A DNA stretch of 29,346 nt from Amphimedon queenslandica. Taxonomy: Eukaryota; Porifera; Demospongiae; Haplosclerida; Niphatidae. The notes under the pieces are model-generated. The model searched no databases and had not been told where the DNA came from. It was given only the letters and a program-made list of their open reading frames with translations. The position numbers were made by a program, and so were the translations under genes. The stretch spans positions 470,363 through 499,708 of the forward strand of contig NW_003546251.1 of assembly GCF_000090795.2 (NCBI RefSeq), in the 5' to 3' direction. Of this stretch, positions 24,438 to 29,346 are shown in pieces; position 1 is the stretch's first letter, and every line of letters starts with the position of its first letter.

Positions 24438-25884
24438 GAAAATCTAACAAAGTTTATTAATTGTGGGTGTGTAGATTCAGCTTATAATAAAATTTTATGC
24501 ACAATTAAAATAAGAAAAAAATTAATAAAGAATGACATAGTGAGACTCACCTGACCAACATCAATGTCAACAAGTATTGGTTGGTGTCCAGATCTCACGG
24601 CATAGTTTGATAAGAGACGACACAAAGTGCTCTTACCTACATCAGTAGGGCCACATACCATTACCTAATATGGACATAAGAACCTAAGTTACAGTTAAAG
24701 CTCATACTCAATGATCTTTGGTTTGGCATGATTTTTGAGTAACTTTAAAAATTTGTAAAAAATCCAATTTTGATTGGAATCAGTTCAAACTTAAAACATA
24801 GCATTAGTACATGTATGTGTATCAGAAAAAATTATAAAAATGGAGAATTCTCTCCTAGTCATTTTTGGTGAAATTCGGCCAAAATCCCTGTACTATAGTA
24901 CAGGGACTTTGGCCCGATTTCGGAGCAACTTTAAAAATTCATAAAAAATCCAATTTTGATTGGAATCAGTTCAAACTTGAAACATAGCATAAGTACATGT
25001 ATGTGCATCAGAAAAAATTATAAAAATTGAGAACTCTCTCCCTTTCATTTTTGGCAAAATTTGACCAATGACCCTGTACTATAGTACAGGGACTTTAACC
25101 CGATTTTGGAGTAACTTTAAAAATTAGCAAAAAATCCAATCAAAATTAGAATCAGCTCAAATTGATATTTGACATAACGCAGGCTTATATTAGACATGTG
25201 TACCATACAATAATGCTATGAAAGGACTGCCATATGCATCTTACTTTAGGCCCAAAGGTATCATTCTGTTGTGCTGTCCTCCTCAAATGCTCAAGAGCAA
25301 AGTGAGTATTACGATAAATATGCATCGGAGTGTCTGTGGAAACGTAAGCAATGTCAGGTGAGCCTAGGATCTGATGATAGCCATCAAGGAAATTTAAATA
25401 AGAGGATTGAGATTATTGGACATTATATAGAACCAATGAGAGCAGTCATAGTTTAGAAATAAAGTACTTTATCAGTCTTTATTATTATTATTGAGATAAT
25501 TTTGCATCTTATTTTACATTACTATTTTAATTCAGGTAGGATACTCTTATGGTGCAGCTAATGTCGGTGAATATTGCAATCTTTGCTTGATTGGAGATTG
25601 TATAGCGCATGTTCTTTGCCATCTCCGTCCCAAATATCTCAGCGACACCAAACAAGAGCTAATTTAAATAAAAATTAGATGAAAAGTGCTCTTTCTTTGC
25701 TAATCATTAATAGTTATGTATAAATAGGTACTTGTATGTCCACACTGTTGTCATTTTGCACTTCAAGTCTAAGCTCAGAATTTTGTACCAATATCCAGTC
25801 CTTCATGGGACGCGTATCTTCCTCCTAAAAGATGCAATGACCTACTGAGCTGAATTTTCCTGGGCTTACCTCTTTATCTGCCAT
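18833..25884 (-). CDS. CLP1: CLP1 polyribonucleotide 5'-hydroxyl kinase (13 exons)
   Basis: Exons in transcript order: 25870-25884, 25732-25824, 25545-25658, 25245-25370, 24551-24664, 24343-24370, 23000-23173, 20550-20639, 20358-20458, 19961-20105, 19607-19687, 19385-19478, 18833-18944. The total is 1287 nt, 428 aa, in phase throughout; the human protein is 425 aa. CLP1 phosphorylates RNA 5'-hydroxyl ends and works in the nucleus in pre-mRNA cleavage factor II and with the tRNA splicing endonuclease. Seen: an N-terminal beta domain ([20 protein letters not shown]); the P-loop [10 protein letters not shown], with Lys127 and Ser128 at the human positions; DIDVGQ with Asp151; the Arg equivalent to human Arg140; [22 protein letters not shown]; and the C-terminal domain ending [13 protein letters not shown]. 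All ATPase landmarks are intact. The weakest junction is the exon 3 donor (AGA|gtatcc). Intron 7 (20640-22999) hosts a gene on the other strand. Confidence 0.95.
19090..19315 (+). repeat. Degenerate monomers of the satellite family in CLP1 intron 12
   Basis: cattacatattctgatgcat, atgtcctatgct, gccaattctgattaaa and gagttata match in order the attacattttttgatacata ... gatgtccttatgct ... gattccgataaaa ... gagttatgag block of the 177-bp monomer at 13215. An earlier block, tattgagacacttatgctctgc, looks like a second decayed monomer. Confidence 0.7.
19317..19377 (+). repeat. (ATT)n repeat in CLP1 intron 12
   Basis: About 20 ATT units with one interruption (agt). It begins directly at the end of the decayed satellite monomer and stops about 8 bases from the exon 12 donor on the CLP1 strand. 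Confidence 0.93.
20109..20184 (+). repeat. (GA)n repeat at a CLP1 splice acceptor
   Basis: GA run on the + strand, CT on the CLP1 strand. It forms the polypyrimidine tract for the exon that begins at 20105. Confidence 0.93.
21082..21108 (+). promoter_or_regulatory. CRE-like palindrome and TATA-like box of the nested gene
   Basis: TGACGTCA (21082-21089) is a perfect cAMP-response-element/ATF palindrome. TAATAAAA (21101-21108) is a TATA-like box 32 bp before the ATG at 21140. This pair supports a promoter independent of CLP1; function is inferred. Confidence 0.55.
21140..21673 (+). CDS. Secreted Cys-rich protein with Gly/His/Arg-rich tail, nested in a CLP1 intron
   Basis: Intronless 177-aa frame on the strand opposite CLP1, wholly inside its intron 7. 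Signal peptide: [19 protein letters not shown]. Residues ~40-125 hold a Cys-rich module with spacing C4C3C4C5C6C12C8C1C5C9C and several N-glycosylation sites (NNT, NTT, NIT, NCS). The last ~45 residues are repeats of Gly, His and Arg ([10 protein letters not shown] and similar), a basic tail that might bind polyanions or metal. The later Cys spacings resemble both modules of the genes at 26259 and 28850, so I infer a common family. No database family is recognised. ATG context is CCATGG, directly downstream of a CRE/TATA pair. Likely extracellular. Confidence 0.78.
   Translation: MEKGLLLTLLFLVVALSITEAKGGKHSSRWGNLKHKNSASHCPNNTCHQPCELVTCQTNTTCVERIKTCRSNNTVNITRSHCEKPRRSSSCNCSASQICVRKGKASPTCRARNLNAQPVTNFVTCPKKPTRVGGGHKGRHRGGHRGRHGGGRHRGGGRHRVGGHRAKGHGYGGGFGK
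21674..22999. other. Rest of CLP1 intron 7 downstream of the nested gene
   Basis: 1.3 kb of AT-rich sequence with no supported exon on either strand. The nested gene's 3' UTR should begin here, but no nearby canonical poly(A) signal is clear (ATTAAA only at about 21920). Confidence 0.5.
23517..23956 (+). mobile_element. MITE-like element, copy 1 (CLP1 intron 6)
   Basis: Begins GCAAATTATG at 23517 and ends CATAATTTGCCTAG near 23956, an inverted terminal pair. The copy at ~27858 begins CTAGGCAAATTATG, the complement of the whole 14-base end. Between the ends are shared blocks: aggcactg, attccattctattatgctt, tcaactatcaagttaca, tgtggtcag and gctccaaat. No open frame, so it would be non-autonomous. 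The class is uncertain and no target-site duplication was established. Confidence 0.6.
24398..24436 (+). repeat. (AAT)n repeat in CLP1 intron 5
   Basis: Thirteen AAT units 28 bp upstream, on the CLP1 strand, of the 28-nt exon 6 (24343-24370). Confidence 0.93.
24715..25170 (-). repeat. ~186-bp satellite array (about 2.4 copies) in CLP1 intron 4
   Basis: aactttaaaaatt recurs at about 24740, 24927 and 25113 (186-bp period), with aaaaaatccaattttgattg, gcataagtacatgtatgtg and the perfect palindrome CCCTGTACTATAGTACAGGG at 24886-24905 and 25072-25091. Its reverse complement aligns along its length with the 177-bp monomer at 13060-14390: gaatc..tcaaactt..aca.agcataag.acat is shared. Confidence 0.9.
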
Positions 25885-26258
25885 TTTGTAGGCGTGGTAT
25901 AAATTACAAAATTAAATAATCAATTTTAATCAACTGGTTTACGCCCACTCACTAGTTTTTTGCTAGAGCCAGAATTCCTGCATAAATGCAGTTGTTATTC
26001 TATGCTAATTTTGCTAAAGTGTAAATTCAACAAATTGTTATGCTATTATGAGGCTTTTTGTCAATGGTCCTACAGTGGATTCATGATACAATGAGAGGGC
26101 AGTTCTTGTGTGTGAATTGTGAATAGTAGCCTAAGTGGGCATAGTATTGAGAATCCATATAAGGTTGCATGGGTGAGCAACACGTTGACTATCACTAGTT
26201 GCTATATAAACTAGACTTTGAGCTTTACTATAAGCTACTTAGCCCACACAAGACAAAT
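25885..26258. promoter_or_regulatory. Divergent promoter region between CLP1 and the secreted-protein gene
   Basis: 374 bp between two divergent ATGs. On the CLP1 side accacgcctacaaaatggc lies over the start codon (CACGCC box and a YY1-like AAAATGGC). In the middle is tttacgcccactcact. On the + side TATATAAA (26203-26210) is 49 bp before ATG 26259. The CLP1-side block, the cgcccactcac word and the TATA side are all preserved in the duplicate at 27713-28849, which helps mark functional or recently copied sequence. Confidence 0.65.
26203..26210 (+). promoter_or_regulatory. TATA box of the two-module secreted-protein gene
   Basis: TATATAAA 49 bp before the ATG at 26259. Because it sits downstream of 26199, the frame extending back to that point cannot be the translated start; this fixes the start at 26259. 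Confidence 0.65.
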
Positions 26259-27074
26259 ATGAAGGTCTCCTTTGTTCTTGTCTTTCTCTCTCTCTTTGTC
26301 TTCTTGGTAGCAGTTGAAGGAGGAATAAAAAGTCGCAAACTCAAGGGAGTATCATGCAAGGAAAGAAATGGTACTATCAATGAGTGTCCTAGCTACTGCA
26401 TTGAGAAGCATAAGTGCCGAGGAAGGAATGAGAAGAGGAGACTGGTTGTTATATCAAAATGTGTCAAGAGACAGCCAATGGAGTGCAACAATTGCTCTGG
26501 AATCTGTCTAAGGACAAATTCAAAGGGACACAAATGCAAGCTCACTCCAAGGTCTTGTAAACCTAAGAATATTACAAAACCTATCTTCAAGCCGTTGAAG
26601 CCAACTGTAGTTACACGGAATGAATCGATCCTTACCTGTGAGAAAAGAGGCTGCAATAATTTCTGTATTGAGACAAAGCAACGTTGCAAGCTAAATGACA
26701 GCAAAGAAGTGGTTGCTCATTCAGTATGTGTTAATGGACTGCCTGAAGCATGTAAGAACTGTACTGTGTGCCTGAGGACTGGATTGAAACACGAGTGTCA
26801 GATCACTAAAGAAGAATCACTACCACTTTGTAATGAGAAGAAACCACCACAACCGCCACCAAAGCCACAACCGCCACCTAAACCAGAGGAGACACCACCT
26901 CCAGAGCCTAAACCAGAAGAATCAGGAGAGGAAGAAAAGACACCACATAAACCAGAAGAGAAACCACCTAAGCCAGGAGAGCCAGAAAAGACACCTAAAC
27001 CAGAACATAGTAATCATGAATCAGAGAAAGAAAAGCCTGAGGAGAAAGAAAAGAATGGGGAGAAGACTGGATGA
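26259..27074 (+). CDS. Secreted protein with two Cys-rich modules and Pro/Glu/Lys-rich tail
   Basis: Intronless, 271 aa from ATG 26259. Signal peptide: MKVSFVLVFLSLFVFLVAVE. Module A (about residues 30-105) has Cys spacing C9C3C5C14C7C2C3C9C6C. Module B (about 125-190) has C4C3C6C13C7C2C2C8C10C. Shared words such as CLRT show an internal duplication. Between them is NITKPIFKPLKP. From about 194 the chain is low-complexity Pro, Lys and Glu (KPPQPPPKPQPPP, then KPEE-type repeats), probably an extended extracellular or matrix-contacting tail. Three or more N-glycosylation sites lie in the modules. No known domain is recognised. It is transcribed divergently from CLP1 and has a close tandem paralogue at 28850. 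Confidence 0.82.
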   Translation: MKVSFVLVFLSLFVFLVAVEGGIKSRKLKGVSCKERNGTINECPSYCIEKHKCRGRNEKRRLVVISKCVKRQPMECNNCSGICLRTNSKGHKCKLTPRSCKPKNITKPIFKPLKPTVVTRNESILTCEKRGCNNFCIETKQRCKLNDSKEVVAHSVCVNGLPEACKNCTVCLRTGLKHECQITKEESLPLCNEKKPPQPPPKPQPPPKPEETPPPEPKPEESGEEEKTPHKPEEKPPKPGEPEKTPKPEHSNHESEKEKPEEKEKNGEKTG

Positions 27075-27488
27075 ACATTTGAAGATGAAAATGATTAACT
27101 AATTAATGTTGTGTTTCATTTTAGGTAATTTAATAGATACATTATTTTGTTTCTATCTTTCTAGATAGGTGTGAAAATTATCATTTTACACTGATTGATA
27201 GCAGGCTGAGCTCATAACATTTAAAATTCACATAGTCAAATGGTTTGTATAGCTCAAGTTCTACAGTTGCATTTAGGAAGACAATGGGGGTGGTTTGGAA
27301 TTTAAAACCTTTAAGCATAAATAATGCATGTGAATGCCTCATGATATGTGGTGTGACTATACTACATGTAGCATGTGAACATCTCATGCATGCTAAAACA
27401 GCAATTGAATTTTAGCTTGTACTGATAACAAAAGATGAAGCTCTCTGTACTGTTTTTTGTCCTTTCTATTATCTTTTTCTGATAAAAT
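27075..27488. other. Intergenic region after the two-module gene
   Basis: About 410 bp of AT-rich sequence holding the 3' end of the upstream gene and the left junction of the duplicated unit. I see no gene and no clear AATAAA. Confidence 0.5.
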
Positions 27489-27713
27489 GTCCCAAATATC
27501 TCAGCAACACCAAACAAGAGCTAATGAACTTAAATAAAAATTAGATGAAAACTTTGTTTCTCATTCTCTATGCTGTTGTCATTTTGAACTTCAAGTCTGA
27601 GCTCAGAACTTTTTACCAATATCCTTGTCCTTCATGGGACGTGTATCTTCTTCCTAAAGGACACGATGCCCTCCTGTGCTGAATTTTGCTGAGCTTACCT
27701 CTTTATCTGCCAT
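27489..27713 (-). pseudogene. CLP1 5'-end fragment (exons 1, 2 and part of 3)
   Basis: Matches 25627-25884: the start of exon 3 (cccaaatatctcagc..accaaacaagag), exon 2 and exon 1 with its ATG at 27713, donor and upstream cgtggtata. The copy stops after ~32 bases of exon 3, has a two-base insertion in exon 2 (ggacaagga for ggactgga) and an altered exon 2 acceptor neighbourhood. No further CLP1 exons follow, so it is a dead fragment from a segmental duplication. It may still carry promoter activity. Confidence 0.88.
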
Positions 27714-27857
27714 TTTGTAGGCGTGGTATAATTAAGATTAAGAATTCTTAACTTTACGCCCACTCACGAGGACAATTAATAATTATTATTATTGTGATAG
27801 TTATAATTATGTAATAAATTATTATTATTACACAATATAATACTATTATTAACATCA

Positions 27858-28365
27858 CTAGGCAAATTATGCTTCAATTTTTGCCTATTGTGCTTTTAGG
27901 CACTGTGAGTACACTTCAGTCACAATTTTGGAGATTACCAAGCAAAGACACTTTCATATCTAAAGATGCCAGGTAAATTTATATCTATGCCCAGCACTAG
28001 CACTGTCCGAAATTCCATCCTATTATGCTTTGAAACAAATCCAATTTATGCTCATTATTTTGCTCATACTTTAAGCTTCACTCAAGTATCAACTATCAAG
28101 TTACACTTACATGCATCTGTTATAATTGTAATAAAAATAATGTCAGAATCTGAAATTGTTTCTAGTGACATTGAGAGAATAGTCTAAGTCATTGGACTTG
28201 CCATGCTTGCACAGGTGGGTGCTAAGGAATTGGGATGTGCACTAGTACATGTACTACCTGCCATATATTGAATTGAAATTGTGTGGTCAGGGGTGTAGGA
28301 CCAGAAATTTTTGATCCACAATGCTCCAAATTATGCTAGTAGCCCTGGCCGGCCCAGGAAGCCTA
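27858..28365 (+). mobile_element. MITE-like element, copy 2 (in duplicated promoter)
   Basis: Starts CTAGGCAAATTATGCTTC and follows the copy at 23517 in block order (ggcactg, attccatcctattatgctt, atcaactatcaagttaca, tgtgtggtcag, gctccaaat). The right terminus is degenerate or deleted (tatgctagtagccct). A short open frame inside (27966-28187) has no supporting features. Confidence 0.55.
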
Positions 28366-28795
28366 TATCTCCCACAACATACTAACTGAATTACTGTAAC
28401 TCTTACTCTCACCCTTTTCCTCCCACACATGCATTCACAGTACTCAGGTAGTGGCTAGTCAGTGCAAGCCAAAGAATAAAACTGATTAATGTACCCATAG
28501 GTGGTGCATGCAGTTTAACGGTAATGTAATTTATTTCTGCCTAATTCATTACATTCAACTGTCAGAAAACACACAAATAGTGCAATTATTAATTTATGCT
28601 ATTTTGCTAATGTGTAAATTCCAGGCTTGCTATTATGAGGTTTTTTGTCAATGGTCCTACAGTGCATTTGTAATACAATGAGAAGGTGGAAGTTCTTTTG
28701 TGTGTGAGTTGTGAATAGCGGCCTAATTGGGCATAGTATTGAAAATTCCATATAAGGTAGCATGGACAAGCATCATGTGAACTATCACGACTCGC

Positions 28796-28803
28796 TATAT
28801 AAG
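28796..28803 (+). promoter_or_regulatory. TATA box of the duplicated secreted-protein gene
   Basis: TATATAAG 47 bp before the ATG at 28850, in the same context (cgctatataa.ctaga) as the box at 26203. Confidence 0.6.
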
Positions 28804-28849
28804 CTAGACCTTTGAGCTTTACTCTAGTTAGCCCACACAAGACAAAAAC

Positions 28850-29248
28850 ATGAGGCTTTCGTTTGTTCTTGTCGTTCTCTCTCTCCTTGTTTTCTTGGTA
28901 GCAGTTGAAGGAGAAATAAGTCGCAAACTCAAAGGAGTATCATGCAAGGAAAGAAATGGTACTATCAATGAGTGTCCTAGCTACTGCATTGAGAAGCATA
29001 AGTGTCGAGGAAGGAATGAGAAAAGGAGGCTGGTTGTTATATCAAAATGTGTCAGGAAACAGCCAATGGAGTGCAGCAATTGCTCCGGGATTTGTCTAAG
29101 GACAAGTTCAAAGAGACACATGTGCAAACTCACTGCAACATCTTGCAAACCTAACAATATTACAAAACCTATCTTTAAGCCGTTGAAGCCAACTGCAGTT
29201 ACACGGAATGAATCGCTTCTTACCTGTGAGAAAAGAGGGTTGCAATAA
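28850..29248 (+). CDS. Truncated paralogue of the two-module secreted protein
   Basis: Starts MRLSFVLVVLSLLVFLVAVE (signal peptide) and keeps all ten Cys of module A with the spacing seen at 26259, then the linker and NESLLTCEKRG. One extra base near 29239-29240 relative to the intact paralogue shifts the frame and gives TAA at 29246-29248, so the product is 132 aa with module A only. Substitutions relative to the paralogue are few. The retained signal peptide, module and TATA box mean a short secreted protein could still be made; equally it may be an early pseudogene or a sequence error. Confidence 0.65.
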   Translation: MRLSFVLVVLSLLVFLVAVEGEISRKLKGVSCKERNGTINECPSYCIEKHKCRGRNEKRRLVVISKCVRKQPMECSNCSGICLRTSSKRHMCKLTATSCKPNNITKPIFKPLKPTAVTRNESLLTCEKRGLQ

Positions 29249-29346
29249 TTCCTGCATTGAGACAAAGCAACGTTGCAAGCTAAATGACAGCAAAGAAGTG
29301 GTTGCTCATTCAGTATGTGTTAATGGACTCCCGAAGCATGTAAGAA
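29249..29346 (+). pseudogene. Out-of-frame remainder of module B of the truncated paralogue
   Basis: Continues to match the paralogue at 26659-26757 base for base with few changes, but lies beyond the stop and in the wrong frame. A single-base loss near 29331 (ctcccgaag for ctgcctgaag) is a second frame change. The window ends before the Pro-rich tail can be seen. Confidence 0.7.

Larger units (their letters stand above)
27714..28849. other. Duplicated divergent promoter region, enlarged by a repeat insertion
   Basis: Corresponds to 25885-26258 but is about 760 bp longer. Left edge (ggcgtggtata, tttacgcccactcac) and right edge (from about 28575, tgctattttgctaatgtgta onward, through the TATA box) match the original. 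The extra ~0.8 kb between about 27770 and 28560 contains the MITE-like repeat. Confidence 0.75.

Noticed and set aside
26199..26258. Twenty-residue N-terminal extension of the two-module protein
   Set aside because: It has no ATG, includes the TATA box, and would bury the signal peptide.

Overview
This is a eukaryotic, animal-type window, most likely from a sponge (a demosponge such as Amphimedon). The organism call is an inference. It rests on complete receptor tyrosine kinase genes with short GT-AG exons, an orphan ectodomain on a canonical animal kinase, an animal-type CLP1 gene, and tightly packed genes whose introns are loaded with microsatellites and small repeats. Gene models were built by hand from splice signals and reading-frame phase. 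Two multi-exon models close exactly in frame: a 14-exon receptor kinase (3300 nt, 1099 aa) and a 13-exon CLP1 (1287 nt, 428 aa).

Layout. 31-479 (+): last two exons of a receptor tyrosine kinase that begins outside the window. 713/728-15697 (+): a complete second receptor tyrosine kinase, head-to-tail with the first and sharing its last intron positions. Its introns hold microsatellites, a 139-bp tandem duplication, a ~0.5-kb dispersed repeat and a ~177-bp satellite array. 16118-17452 (-): an intronless gene for a cysteine-dioxygenase-like cupin protein. 17453-18832: a second copy of the 0.5-kb repeat, an 88-bp minisatellite and a duplicated piece of the receptor kinase 3' UTR. 18833-25884 (-): CLP1, the RNA 5'-hydroxyl kinase of pre-mRNA 3'-end and tRNA processing. 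21140-21673 (+): an intronless gene for a secreted Cys-rich, Gly/His/Arg-rich protein, nested antisense in the largest CLP1 intron. 26259-27074 (+): a secreted protein with two Cys-rich modules and a Pro/Glu/Lys-rich tail, divergent from CLP1. 27489-29346: a tandem duplicate of the CLP1 5' end plus this divergent gene. Here the CLP1 part is a dead fragment and the secreted-protein copy is frameshifted.

How it fits together. The left half is a local receptor kinase cluster. The right half is a housekeeping gene (CLP1) that hosts, and stands beside, a small family of secreted Cys-rich proteins with TATA-type promoters. Part of the family arose by a duplication that carried along the CLP1 5' exons. 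The most unusual non-coding signal is one satellite family in at least three places (the receptor kinase intron and two CLP1 introns). Its two subfamilies, ~177 and ~186 bp, differ in sequence but both keep a dyad centred on CTATAG.
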